DNA from: Chryseobacterium candidae
Lineage (GTDB): Bacteria; Bacteroidota; Bacteroidia; Flavobacteriales; Weeksellaceae
Reading direction: 5' to 3'
DNA length: 50,180 bases
Assembly (NCBI RefSeq): GCF_004916905.1
Contig: NZ_SDLV01000014.1
Coordinates: 1 to 50,180, forward strand
The notes under the pieces were generated by a model. It saw only the letters and a list, made by a program, of their open reading frames with translations. It made no database searches and was not told where the DNA came from. The position numbers were made by a program, and so were the translations under genes. Of the stretch, positions 41,572 through 49,545 are shown piece by piece. Numbering within the stretch: position 1 is the first letter of the stretch; each line of letters opens with the position of its first letter.

Positions 41572-43310
41572 TGCAGCACAAATTAATTTACATATTGCTT
41601 ACTCTGGCATCCGTAATTACTTACGGACAGGTAAATCTGTCTATGGACGCAGATAAAACCGAATATGCGGGTAAGGATATCATTAATCTGACCATTGTTC
41701 TTGAACTTAACGGAAGTGATCTTGTACAGCAGACAGGTTTTCAGCTTCCGGATCTTTCAAAATTTAATATTATAGGAAGCGGATCTGTTACCAATACCGT
41801 TATTGATCCGGCTACCAATACTTTAATTACCCAAAAAGTTTCCAGAATTGCTCTTGAGCCTAAGAAAAAAGGGAAAATAAAGATCGGTTCCGTTCTTGTT
41901 ACCGTAAACAACAGGATTTATAAAACAGAACCTTTTGATGTCAATATCCGTGATATTGTCGACAGAAGATCATTGGCTGCCAATACCTCCAATGAGGTCT
42001 ATCTGAACATGGAAATTGATGACCGGGATGTATATCAGGATCAGCCTACCGTAGCTGTTCTGAGAGTGTATTCAAGAAATATGGATAACCTGAGAAAGGT
42101 GAAAAATATCCGTCTTCCTCAGCAGGACAATATCAATGTACATCCTATCAATTTTGATAAATCTGAGATAGATCCTTCTGGATATGGAAATATGCCTTCA
42201 CAGGTTCTGGCTATGTTTATGGTATTTCCGAATGAAGCCGGATATGTGGAAATTCCAGGAGTATCCGCTTCGGTAAGTACTTATTCAAATAAAACAAAAA
42301 TTGTTTCCAATAAAGTTAAAATCAATGTAAGAAAGCTTCCTGAAGGAGCTCCGGAATGTTTTAAAAATGCTGTTGGGAACTTTAATGTCAACGTATACAA
42401 CGCTTCCAAAGAAAAACCTGAAGCCAAAAAGCCTCTGAATGTAGTGGTGAAAGTTTCAGGAGAAGGTAATTTACCGGATATGGAACTTCCTAGAATTGCT
42501 GCTTCTCCGGACTATGAAGTTTTTGCACCGAAAATTACCTCTAAAGTAGCTCCGGGAACTGCGGGAATGAAAGGTGAAATCCTGGCTAATTATGTGATTA
42601 TTCCTAAAAAATCAGGGGTAATTTCAATTAAGACAGAGCAATTTGCTTTCTTTGATCCTGCCAATAAAGAATATGTAGATCTTGGACAGAAAACACTGGA
42701 TCTTAACGCATTTTCTCATGATCAGATTATGGAGGCTCGTTCTACGGTAGAAAAAGTAAACGAATACACCAATAACCTTTTGGAGACAGTAAATACTCCG
42801 GTGTTAAAAACCACTTCATTTAAAGTAAAAGAGAAAAGTAAATTCCACTGGAATATTCTTTTAACCAATATTGCTATTCTGATCAGCTTATTTGTTGCGT
42901 ATCTGTTATTTAAAAATTGGCAAAAAAAACGTACATTAGTTAGGGAAACTGTACCTTCAAAACCTTTAGGTTCAGTAGCTGAAACAGAAAAGGAGATCAG
43001 AGAATTGATGAAAACAGATATCAATGATTATTTCGGATATCTGGAAAATCTTAAAGATAACGGAGAGTATGAAAAGTTTTTTGTAACTCTGGAAGAATTG
43101 GATGAAGAAGTAAGAAGTCAGTATTTTCAGGGCTCTGCTTCAGAGTTTAAGACTTTTCTTGAAAAGCACAACGGTTCTTCAGTGGCAGAAGAATACAGCA
43201 AGCTGCAGCAGAAAGTTCAGATGGAGAAATACAATCCTGTGAAATCAACTGAAGCTCTTGAAGAACTTTTAAAAACTATTGTTAATTTATATTCACAAAT
43301 TAACAAATAA
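41571..43310 (+). CDS. batD: BatD, oxygen-tolerance family protein
   Basis: This protein of about 579 aa has a signal peptide (MQHKLIYILLTLASVITYGQ). Start chosen at the ATG overlapping the batC stop, rather than the TTG two codons earlier. The extracytoplasmic part (about 20-420) consists of repeated beta-sandwich units typical of BatD (NLSMDADKTEYAGKDIINLT, KKGKIKIGSVLVTVNNRIYK, NVVVKVSGEGNLPDMELPRI). One transmembrane helix (about 428-446; ILLTNIAILISLFVAYLLF) precedes a cytoplasmic helical domain of about 120 residues. It is the last gene of the bat unit. Confidence 0.92.
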   Translation: MQHKLIYILLTLASVITYGQVNLSMDADKTEYAGKDIINLTIVLELNGSDLVQQTGFQLPDLSKFNIIGSGSVTNTVIDPATNTLITQKVSRIALEPKKKGKIKIGSVLVTVNNRIYKTEPFDVNIRDIVDRRSLAANTSNEVYLNMEIDDRDVYQDQPTVAVLRVYSRNMDNLRKVKNIRLPQQDNINVHPINFDKSEIDPSGYGNMPSQVLAMFMVFPNEAGYVEIPGVSASVSTYSNKTKIVSNKVKINVRKLPEGAPECFKNAVGNFNVNVYNASKEKPEAKKPLNVVVKVSGEGNLPDMELPRIAASPDYEVFAPKITSKVAPGTAGMKGEILANYVIIPKKSGVISIKTEQFAFFDPANKEYVDLGQKTLDLNAFSHDQIMEARSTVEKVNEYTNNLLETVNTPVLKTTSFKVKEKSKFHWNILLTNIAILISLFVAYLLFKNWQKKRTLVRETVPSKPLGSVAETEKEIRELMKTDINDYFGYLENLKDNGEYEKFFVTLEELDEEVRSQYFQGSASEFKTFLEKHNGSSVAEEYSKLQQKVQMEKYNPVKSTEALEELLKTIVNLYSQINK

Positions 43311-43324
43311 TCAGTTTATTTTCA

Positions 43325-43332
43325 TATTTTTG
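43325..43332 (+). promoter_or_regulatory. -7 box for marC-like gene
   Basis: An exact TATTTTTG followed by CG lies 22 nt before the MarC-family ATG and after the batD stop. A -33 TTG is not present at the usual spacing. Confidence 0.4.
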
Positions 43333-43354
43333 CGAAATTTTTAATTACAAATAG

Positions 43355-43957
43355 ATGGAGATTTTTGATGGTTTTTCTTTTAAAGAGGTTGTTACCAGCT
43401 TTATGGTTCTTTTTGCTGTTATTGATATTATAGGCTCAGTTCCTATTATAGTAAGTCTTCAGCAGAAGTTTGGACAGATTGAAGCGGGAAGGGCTGCCAT
43501 TACTGCCGGAGTTATTATGATTGTTTTCCTGTTCGTAGGAAATAAGATTCTTAAGCTTATTGGAGTTGATGTAAATTCCTTTGCTATTGCCGGAGCTTTT
43601 GTGATTTTTGTCATAGCGCTGGAAATGATTTTAGGGATTGAAATTAATAAAACTACTGAAGCAAAGGCCGCATCTATTGTACCCATCGCATTTCCGCTGG
43701 TTGCTGGTGCTGGAACCCTGACTACTGCACTATCCCTCAGAGCTGAATTTCATGATATTAATATTATCTGCGGAATTATTCTTAATACAATTTTCGTATA
43801 TTTGGTGCTGAAATCAGCGAAATGGCTGGAAAGGAAAATCGGGGATGCTACCTTAATGATCCTTCAGAAAGTTTTCGGAATCATCCTTTTGGCAATTTCA
43901 ATTAAATTATTCACCGCAAATTTTGCCCAGTTGGTGCAGAATTATATTAATTTTTAA
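43355..43957 (+). CDS. MarC family integral membrane protein
   Basis: This 200-aa protein has six predicted membrane helices. The family pattern is clear: FMVLFAVIDIIGSVPIIVSL (first helix), GAFVIFVIALEMILGIEI, and AFPLVAGAGTLTTALSL, the conserved 'P-G-AGPG-TT'-like loop. The MarC family is widespread, with no agreed function; the older link to multiple antibiotic resistance has been withdrawn. A 66-aa membrane protein gene follows after 6 nt, so both are probably one transcript. Confidence 0.92.
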   Translation: MEIFDGFSFKEVVTSFMVLFAVIDIIGSVPIIVSLQQKFGQIEAGRAAITAGVIMIVFLFVGNKILKLIGVDVNSFAIAGAFVIFVIALEMILGIEINKTTEAKAASIVPIAFPLVAGAGTLTTALSLRAEFHDINIICGIILNTIFVYLVLKSAKWLERKIGDATLMILQKVFGIILLAISIKLFTANFAQLVQNYINF

Positions 43958-43963
43958 AGAGTC

Positions 43964-44164
43964 ATGAAGAAGTTTTATAAAGTATTTTTAGTACTGTTTA
44001 TTGTATTCATCACCATCAATCTTTATGCTATCAACTGGCAAGCAACAGATATTCTTGGAGATGAAGATAACATTAAGTTTGTATTCTCAGCGGGTGCTGC
44101 AGCAATAGGTCTTATCCTGCTTTTTGTAATGGATACCTGGAGCAGAATTGGTGTAAAGAAATAA
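43964..44164 (+). CDS. small two-helix membrane protein
   Basis: This 66-aa protein has two hydrophobic helices (about 4-24; FYKVFLVLFIVFITINLYAI and about 40-58; FSAGAAAIGLILLFVMDTW) joined by an acidic loop containing DILGDEDNI. The tail is basic (RIGVKK). It follows the marC-like gene by 6 nt and ends at a terminator. Family not named, although similar small proteins occur beside MarC genes in Flavobacteriia. Confidence 0.78.
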   Translation: MKKFYKVFLVLFIVFITINLYAINWQATDILGDEDNIKFVFSAGAAAIGLILLFVMDTWSRIGVKK

Positions 44165-44189
44165 ATTGAATTTCTCAATATAGATATAG

Positions 44190-44218
44190 CCTCTTTCTTT
44201 TTGAAGGAGGTTTTTGTT
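44190..44218 (+). terminator. terminator of the marC-like transcript
   Basis: An 8-bp stem CCTCTTTC/GAAGGAGG (44190-44197 with 44203-44210, one G-U pair) with a 5-nt loop is followed by TTTTTGTTTTTT. It lies 25 nt after the small membrane protein gene. Confidence 0.75.
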
Positions 44219-44492
44219 TTTTTAGGTGACAGGTTTTTAGGTAGCAGTGGGCTGGATGATAGTAATTATAAATTATGAATTTTCGCCGTTATTAAAAACA
44301 TTATTGGATTTCATATTCAATAGGAACAGGCTTTAGCCAAGCTTATAATTATGGTGCAAAGTTCGCAAAGGTATTATTAGCCACTTTAAAATCGTTCGCA
44401 AGGGCGTTGCACTCAGCAAGGAAAACTAGACGCAAATATGTGTGAAAATCTGTGCAATCTGTGGTAAAATTAACACGTAAAAATATTATGAT
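44219..44492. repeat. intergenic dispersed-repeat-like region
   Basis: No gene seen. Two stretches look like intergenic repeats of Flavobacteriia: 44356-44425 with paired GTTCGCAAAGG / GTTCGCAAGGG, and 44440-44466 with the direct doublet AATCTGTGC AATCTGTGG. Repeat family named from memory only. Confidence 0.4.
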
Positions 44493-45461
44493 CTAAAAAA
44501 TAACCAAGTTTTTCAATATCGCTTCAGATTTCAGTTCTGTTTCTTTCCATTCTTTGTCCGGATTGCTTTGAGCTGTTATTCCGCCTCCCACAAAAATATG
44601 TACAGAATCTTTATAAAGCCTTGCACAGCGTAGATTTACAAAATAAAGAATACTTTGTTGTGTTTCAACTTTTATATAGCCTGCATAAAATTCACGGGGA
44701 AATTTTTCATATTTACGGATATTCTCATTACAAAAATCTTTTGGAATACCACAGACAGCCGGAGTAGGATGCAGGTCCTGAATAATTTGATCAAGGTCTT
44801 CAGGTTTTATACTGGTTTTAAAATCTGTTCGTAAATGTTTGATATTACCGGAAATATGATCATAGGTTTCCGATTGTTGTACGTTGTCAGAATAGTTCTT
44901 AAGAATATCCTGAATGTAATTGGTAACCGGCTTTTGTTCTTCAATCTCTTTTTCAGACCATTCTTCAGATACGGGAAGAGTTCCGGCAAGAGCCATAGTT
45001 TCAAATTCGTGAGTCGTTTTATTAAACTTCCCTAATACTTCCGAGAAAGCTCCCATCCAAGCATTTTTTCCATCATTAAACAGATATCTGAAGGCATTGG
45101 GGTAAGTTTCACATAGATTTTTGAAACTCTCTTTATAATCGATAGATGTAAATTCTGTAAAAATCTTTCTTCTGGAGTAAACCATCTTTTGCAGGTGATT
45201 TTCTTTAATCACTTCAATTACTTTCTGTAATGTTTCGCAGTATTCTTCTTTTGTTTCGGCAGAAGAAGCAGTAGAATCGCTTATCAAACTTTTGTTATTA
45301 ATAGAAGTATGAACAAATTCTGCAGCATCAATTTCAAAAATATCTCCGCTGAAGCTGATCTGTTCTAAGCTGTTATAGGAAAAAAAAGTGACAGCATTTT
45401 TTGTGTTTTTTTCATCCGCAGACAGCAGTCTCTCGTCAAAAGGAAATTTGAAATAAATCAT
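44493..45461 (-). CDS. menF: isochorismate synthase-type chorismate-binding protein
   Basis: This 322-aa protein of the chorismate-utilising family converts chorismate to isochorismate, the first step of menaquinone synthesis. Conserved blocks: KMVYSRRKIF, MALAGTLPVSEEWSEKEIEE (the A-GT motif), QDLHPTPAVCGIPKDFC and REFYAGYIKV, FVGGGITAQSNPDKEWKETE (metal-binding Glu residues). It is shorter than E. coli MenF because the N-terminal part is reduced, as usual in Bacteroidota. menI lies upstream on the same strand, with a terminator between them. EntC-type use for a siderophore is the alternative; no siderophore genes are seen. Confidence 0.88.
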   Translation of the reverse strand: MIYFKFPFDERLLSADEKNTKNAVTFFSYNSLEQISFSGDIFEIDAAEFVHTSINNKSLISDSTASSAETKEEYCETLQKVIEVIKENHLQKMVYSRRKIFTEFTSIDYKESFKNLCETYPNAFRYLFNDGKNAWMGAFSEVLGKFNKTTHEFETMALAGTLPVSEEWSEKEIEEQKPVTNYIQDILKNYSDNVQQSETYDHISGNIKHLRTDFKTSIKPEDLDQIIQDLHPTPAVCGIPKDFCNENIRKYEKFPREFYAGYIKVETQQSILYFVNLRCARLYKDSVHIFVGGGITAQSNPDKEWKETELKSEAILKNLVIF

Positions 45462-45568
45462 GGGTTATGAAAGGTTTTGAAAATCATCATTGGGAAATAT
45501 TATAGAAAATTCCCCCTGTGATTTTCCTTTCTACAAAGGTATTACTAGTCTTAAAGATGTCAAAATAA

Positions 45569-45597
45569 AAAGAGCTTAAATTTAATTTAAGCTCTTT
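45569..45597 (-). terminator. terminator of menI
   Basis: A perfect 12-bp stem AAAGAGCTTAAA/TTTAAGCTCTTT with a 5-nt loop, A-rich on one side and T-rich on the other, lies 21 nt downstream of the menI stop. It separates menI from menF. Confidence 0.85.
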
Positions 45598-45617
45598 ATT
45601 TTTTATGTTGATGCAAT

Positions 45618-46046
45618 TTATCTGTGAATGATATTGTTCGTCATTGTAGTATGATTGATCAAAAGTCCTTTTTCATCACGGATTTCAATTTCAGAAACGT
45701 GCATGGTTTTACCTTTTCTGATAAAACGTGCCGTAGCAGTTACAATACCATCTTTTTTGCTTCTTAAATGATTGGAATTGATATTGGTTCCTACTCCGTA
45801 ATATTTTTCACCATCGATAAAAATATTAGACAGGCTTGACCCTAAGGTTTCAGCTAAAACGCAGCTAGCTCCTCCATGCATGATTCCAAACGGCTGATGG
45901 GTTCTTGGGAGAACAGGCATTGTGGCTGTAAGGGTTTCGTTTTCAAGATCAATATCGATAAATTTGATTTCAAGGGTTTTGGCAAGAGTTACATCTCCCC
46001 AGTTATTGATGAATGCTAATATTTCTTCTTTTGTCTTACCTTTCAT
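45618..46046 (-). CDS. menI: hotdog thioesterase, probable DHNA-CoA thioesterase
   Basis: This 142-aa hotdog-fold enzyme has the segment PFGIMHGGASCVLAETLGSS, which matches the catalytic region of E. coli MenI/YdiI (HGGASVVLAESIGS; catalytic Glu in AE). NINSNHLRSKKDGIVTATAR is the following strand/helix block. It would hydrolyse 1,4-dihydroxy-2-naphthoyl-CoA in menaquinone synthesis. Its position next to menF supports this over a general PaaI thioesterase role. Confidence 0.85.
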   Translation of the reverse strand: MKGKTKEEILAFINNWGDVTLAKTLEIKFIDIDLENETLTATMPVLPRTHQPFGIMHGGASCVLAETLGSSLSNIFIDGEKYYGVGTNINSNHLRSKKDGIVTATARFIRKGKTMHVSEIEIRDEKGLLINHTTMTNNIIHR

Positions 46047-46076
46047 TTTAATAATTGATAAATGATGATTAATTTT

Positions 46077-46128
46077 GCTTCTAGCTTCTAGCTTCTAGCT
46101 TCTAGCTTCTAGCTTCTAGCTTCTAGCT
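46077..46128. repeat. perfect heptanucleotide tandem repeat
   Basis: Seven perfect copies of GCTTCTA (46077-46125) plus a partial GCT. The array runs from the intergenic gap into the last codons of the acyltransferase gene, whose TAG stop is in the fifth unit. Reading the repeat on the minus strand gives the cycle LEARS-stop-K in any frame. Confidence 0.97.
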
Positions 46129-46705
46129 CGGTTCCCATAATATCGGGATTCCAGTTGGCAGGCACTTTGGGAACAATGTCATTTTTTATATAATAGTCCT
46201 GGATTTCCTGCATAATCTCTGAAAAAGGGACTGATGCTATTCTTTCATAGGGAATGGTGTAGCCCAGATAAACAATTTTTCTTTTAAAATCTCCTGCTGC
46301 CAGAACAATAGGAACTTTTGCAGCCAAAGCCATGTGATAGAATCCTTTTCTCCATTTGGGTACCCAGCTTCTCGTTCCTTCCGGAGTAATAACAAGACTG
46401 AAATCTTCCTTTGAAAACTGGTTGGCTACGAAATTCACAAGGTCATTTTTCTGGCTCCTGTCGATCCCAATACCTCCAAGCCCTTTTACGATACCTCCAT
46501 ACCAGGCTTTGGTGTGGGCATCTTTAATAATAATCTTTAAAGGTTTTTCCAAAGACCAATAGGCGAAATTTCCTAAAATGTACTCCATATTATGAGTGTG
46601 TGGTGCTACCACAAGGATACACCTGTTCAGATTGTTGACATCGCCCTGCAGAACGACTTTCCAACCTAATATTTTTAACATTGCTTTGCCTAACAGCTTT
46701 TTCAT
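46109..46705 (-). CDS. PlsC-like acyltransferase
   Basis: This 198-aa protein has a PlsC-type acyltransferase fold: VVAPHTHNMEYI (catalytic His, with Glu in place of the usual Asp) and VITPEGTRSWVPKWRKGFYH (phosphate-binding block). It probably acylates a lysophospholipid or a related acceptor on the inner membrane. It is shorter than classical PlsC and fits the '1-acyl-glycerol-phosphate acyltransferase-like' group. The last five residues, LEARS, are encoded by the heptamer array, so the natural C-terminus is probably altered or extended by the repeat. Confidence 0.85.
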   Translation of the reverse strand: MKKLLGKAMLKILGWKVVLQGDVNNLNRCILVVAPHTHNMEYILGNFAYWSLEKPLKIIIKDAHTKAWYGGIVKGLGGIGIDRSQKNDLVNFVANQFSKEDFSLVITPEGTRSWVPKWRKGFYHMALAAKVPIVLAAGDFKRKIVYLGYTIPYERIASVPFSEIMQEIQDYYIKNDIVPKVPANWNPDIMGTELEARS

Positions 46706-46728
46706 AAATTTCCTGGATTAAAAACAAA

Positions 46729-46757
46729 AAAGTATAACCAAACTTTGGTTATACTTT
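46729..46757 (-). terminator. terminator of the 20-aa peptide transcript
   Basis: A near-perfect palindrome AAAGTATAACCAAA C TTTGGTTATACTTT (about 13 bp with the innermost bases as loop) is followed on the minus strand by TTTTTGTTTT. It lies 26 nt beyond the stop of the peptide gene and ahead of the acyltransferase start. Confidence 0.8.
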
Positions 46758-46783
46758 ACAAATATATTGAAATATTATCGCTC

Positions 46784-46846
46784 TTAAAACAAACCGCTAA
46801 TTAAATCTACGATTTTCATTACGAATTCCATTGCAAATTGTATCAT
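46784..46846 (-). CDS. 20-aa amphipathic micropeptide
   Basis: On the minus strand an ATG-to-TAA frame encodes MIQFAMEFVMKIVDLISGLF. The polar residues Q3, E7, K11, D14 and S17 are spaced 4-4-3-3, so they line one face of a helix, and the opposite face is fully hydrophobic. Net charge is about -1. It has its own strong terminator 26 nt downstream and sits alone between the PspC operon and the acyltransferase gene, which supports a separate short transcript. The helix resembles phenol-soluble-modulin-like or small membrane-active peptides. No family recognised, and the start could be a false frame. Confidence 0.5.
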   Translation of the reverse strand: MIQFAMEFVMKIVDLISGLF

Positions 46847-46948
46847 GATAAGGCTGTGTTTTTGATTATTTGGTTATTAAATTTAGCTTTACGAAATTAA
46901 AACTTTTTTTTCACATAATAAACTAAATAGAGATTTATTTTCACTTTT

Positions 46949-47012
46949 CTGAGAGAAGAAGGGTGTGAATTTCAAACGGTTGCCATCCACCCACACCTTC
47001 TGCCACTCTCTG
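46949..47012 (-). other. imperfect long hairpin at the end of the pspC-like gene
   Basis: Read on the minus strand, AGAAGGTGTG pairs with CACACCCTTCT (one bulge), with outer GAGAG/CTCTC support, over a loop of about 24 nt. It begins a few bases after the PspC-like stop codon. There is no T run, so it may be a 3' stabiliser or a weak terminator. Confidence 0.35.
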
Positions 47013-47019
47013 AAGTTAA

Positions 47020-48741
47020 TTATTTAGTTTGTATGGAAATTTCGTTTTTTCCGTCTTTGATTTTGATGTCCATATCTTTATTTGATTTTTTGATAGTAGA
47101 CACTGCAGAATCAATTACTTTCTTTGCATGGCTGTTCGGAACCTTTTTTCCATTGACGATGATACTGTCCTGATCATCAGAGTTATACTCAATACTGGAA
47201 CCGTTTACCGTGATTTTATTTTTTTCAATTCTGATACCGTTGTTGTCTTCATCCCCATCCTGATCGCTGTCATTGATACCGTCTCCGTCTAAGTCACCAT
47301 CCATGTTGATATGGTCTTTTTTCATAGATATAACCACCATTTTCTGAGGAACTACAAGTTCATAATCAAGTCTGTAATCTCTGAATCTGTGTTCATATGG
47401 ATATTTGATGTAGTTTGGAAGTAATACTTTATTATTTACCACTTCTACAGGAACTGTCAGCTGGATAGGGAAGTTATATCCTTTTCCTTCTTTTTTGATG
47501 ATCAGATAAGGCGTTTTAATATCTGGTTTTCTTGTAACATCTACAGAAATATAATCTTCCTCATACACCGATCTTTTATCAGAGTAAATATCATTGTTGT
47601 ACGCTTTAAAGCTCTGAGGAATGTTGATCTGTTTTACATCCACATACACAGTATCTGAAGTAGTGTTGATGGCAACATTTTCTACGTCTTCCTTGCTTCC
47701 TCTGTAAATCATGTCTTTCTTAGCCATGCTTATTCCGAAGTAAGTTCCAAGCCCGATCAAAAGAAGGAATAAACCACCTACAACCCATCCGATATTTCTC
47801 AGTTTTGTTTTTGGAGAGAAAATCTTGATGCTTAATAAGCTGAAAAGGATTGCCGGGATTAAGCTTCCGATCACCATCATCGCAGCAAGCACTTTGTCAA
47901 GCCCCTGATCATCCATATAGAATCTGATCTCATTAGCTCCCGGGAAGTCTGTATCCATTCCGAAAAGACCGAATAATACAAATACTCCGATAATACTTCC
48001 TACAGCCATCAGTACGAAGAATCCTCCTACGATATACTTGAATACATTCCAGACTCCGCTGCTTGCATTGTTGATATATGGCTTGTTTTCGTTGTAGATT
48101 TCTCCGACCCTCTGAGTAGATTCATTGGCAAATTGTACCAATTTGTTAGACTCATTCTTAAGATTGTCGAAGTTCATAGGCTTTCCCTGCATTTTCAGGA
48201 AATCTGCTGCTGTTTCAGCTTTTGGAAGTACGATCCAAAGGATTACATATAAAAGACCTATTAATGAAGAGGAAATGGCTGCTGTGAAAATTCCTAATAC
48301 GAAGATTCCCAGCCAGATTGCTCTCATGGTAGTAATATCCATTCCTACATATTGAGCTAAACCTGCACAGACTCCTGCTACTTTTTGTTTTTCCGGATCA
48401 CGGAACAGCTGCTTTTTATCGGTATAATGAGTCCCTGAATTATTGTTTCTGGCAGATGTTTTTTCAGAATAATAAGCTTCTTCCTGTTCTTCGATTTTTT
48501 CAGGGCTTCCGATCTGTGCGATTACCTTTTCTACATCGGTATCGTTAATCACTTCACGTTTTCCTAAAGAATCTTTGAAAATCTCCACCATTCTTATTTC
48601 TATGTCATGCATTACTTCATCAGCCTCAGAAGCATCCAGAGAGCTTCTCAGTGCGTTCAGGTAATCGCTGAGCTTTATATATGCGTGTTCTTCTATGGTA
48701 AAAGAAAAACCTGCGAGTCCTATTGAGAGTGTCTTGTTCAT
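47020..48741 (-). CDS. PspC-domain membrane stress protein
   Basis: This 573-aa protein begins with a helical N-terminal domain (about 1-85; EADEVMHDIEIRMVEIFKDS) similar to those in PadR-controlled membrane proteins. A PspC domain follows (about 108-170; KQLFRDPEKQKVAGVCAGLA, TMRAIWLGIFVLGIFTAAIS), then further membrane helices to about 350. The extracytoplasmic C-terminal region contains an Asp-rich stretch, DGDLDGDGINDSDQDGDED (about 478-496), resembling calcium-binding loops. PspC-type proteins sense or buffer envelope stress. The PadR gene lies 11 nt upstream; the pair forms a classic PadR/PspC unit. Confidence 0.88.
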   Translation of the reverse strand: MNKTLSIGLAGFSFTIEEHAYIKLSDYLNALRSSLDASEADEVMHDIEIRMVEIFKDSLGKREVINDTDVEKVIAQIGSPEKIEEQEEAYYSEKTSARNNNSGTHYTDKKQLFRDPEKQKVAGVCAGLAQYVGMDITTMRAIWLGIFVLGIFTAAISSSLIGLLYVILWIVLPKAETAADFLKMQGKPMNFDNLKNESNKLVQFANESTQRVGEIYNENKPYINNASSGVWNVFKYIVGGFFVLMAVGSIIGVFVLFGLFGMDTDFPGANEIRFYMDDQGLDKVLAAMMVIGSLIPAILFSLLSIKIFSPKTKLRNIGWVVGGLFLLLIGLGTYFGISMAKKDMIYRGSKEDVENVAINTTSDTVYVDVKQINIPQSFKAYNNDIYSDKRSVYEEDYISVDVTRKPDIKTPYLIIKKEGKGYNFPIQLTVPVEVVNNKVLLPNYIKYPYEHRFRDYRLDYELVVPQKMVVISMKKDHINMDGDLDGDGINDSDQDGDEDNNGIRIEKNKITVNGSSIEYNSDDQDSIIVNGKKVPNSHAKKVIDSAVSTIKKSNKDMDIKIKDGKNEISIQTK

Positions 48742-48752
48742 AGCTTTGTTTT

Positions 48753-49082
48753 TTAATTTTGTTGAGTGATTTGGTTTACTGAGGCTGTCAGTTCATTCCA
48801 TGTATTGAGAAGTTCATCCAGGAAAAGTTTTCCTTTTTCTGTGATCTGATAATATTTTCTGGGTGGTCCTCCGGTAGATTCTTCCCATCTGTAAGAGAGA
48901 AACTCTCCGTTTTTAAGTCTTGTAAGAAGAGGGTAGAGGGTCCCTTCCACTACATCCAGTTTTCCTTTTTTCAGTTCGTCAATAAGATCAGAAACATACA
49001 TTTCGCGGTTATTGATGAGACTTAGAATACAGAATTCCAGAATTCCTTTTCGCATTTGCGCTTTGGTATTTTCGGTATTCAT
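48753..49082 (-). CDS. PadR family transcriptional regulator
   Basis: This 109-aa winged-helix repressor has KGILEFCILSLINNREMYVS and LDVVEGTLYPLLTRLKNGEF as the recognition region, GGPPRKYYQITEKGK as the wing, and a short dimerisation helix (LNTWNELTASVNQI). PadR proteins usually repress their own operon. The downstream PspC gene is the likely target, and an inverted repeat overlapping the promoter (49160-49177) is the likely operator. Confidence 0.92.
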   Translation of the reverse strand: MNTENTKAQMRKGILEFCILSLINNREMYVSDLIDELKKGKLDVVEGTLYPLLTRLKNGEFLSYRWEESTGGPPRKYYQITEKGKLFLDELLNTWNELTASVNQITQQN

Positions 49083-49159
49083 CTTTGATAAGTTTTGTTA
49101 ATTAGTTATATAATTTTCGAAGTTCGGAACCTAGCTAGTTGTACCTATTTCGATTTTAC

Positions 49160-49177
49160 ATTACAAAGATATGTAAT
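49160..49177. promoter_or_regulatory. candidate PadR operator
   Basis: A perfect inverted repeat ATTAC-N8-GTAAT encloses most of the -7 box of the PadR-PspC promoter. A repressor bound here would block transcription. Spacing resembles known PadR sites (5-bp arms, 8-nt gap), though the arm sequence differs from the classical ATGT/ACAT. Confidence 0.5.
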
Positions 49178-49195
49178 TAAAATGGTATTATGCAA
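49164..49195 (-). promoter_or_regulatory. promoter of the PadR-PspC operon
   Basis: On the minus strand TTG (49193-49195), a 21-nt spacer and TATCTTTG (49164-49171) match the Bacteroidota promoter exactly. The predicted transcript starts near 49157, giving a leader of about 75 nt. Together with the box at 49388-49418 this explains the long gap 49083-49545; no gene was seen in it. Confidence 0.65.
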
Positions 49196-49387
49196 TACAA
49201 AGTAGTGAAATTTTTAAAATAAATTATTTAATACACTGATAATCAGGTAAATAATTTTCATTTAAAATTTATTAGAAATAGATTTGAATGAAAAATGGTG
49301 AAAAAAACACTTAAATTTTAAGTAAGAATGAAAGAAATGAGGATAAAAGAAAAGTAACCAGCTATCATTCATTACTCATTATCTGAT

Positions 49388-49418
49388 TTTGAGGTCCGTA
49401 TCAGTATTCGTATTTTTG
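49388..49418 (+). promoter_or_regulatory. promoter of the HD hydrolase gene
   Basis: TTTG (49388-49391), a 19-nt spacer and TATTTTTG (49411-49418) match the Bacteroidota promoter exactly. Transcription from about 49424 would give a 5' leader of about 120 nt, long for this genome; no riboswitch was recognised in it. Confidence 0.6.
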
Positions 49419-49545
49419 TTAGAAATAATAACATCTAAATCATTTGTAAAAAGTAAATCTAAAAGTACTTACAAAAGAAAAGATAAATAATAAACGGGTA
49501 ACCACAGGGTATGCTCTTCAGAACAATATAACAGAGAAAAGTAAA

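Noticed and set aside
46077..46128. Heptamer array as a CRISPR or phase-variation switch
   Set aside because: No spacers, so not CRISPR; all frames of the unit reach TAG within a few codons, so it cannot switch the protein on or off.
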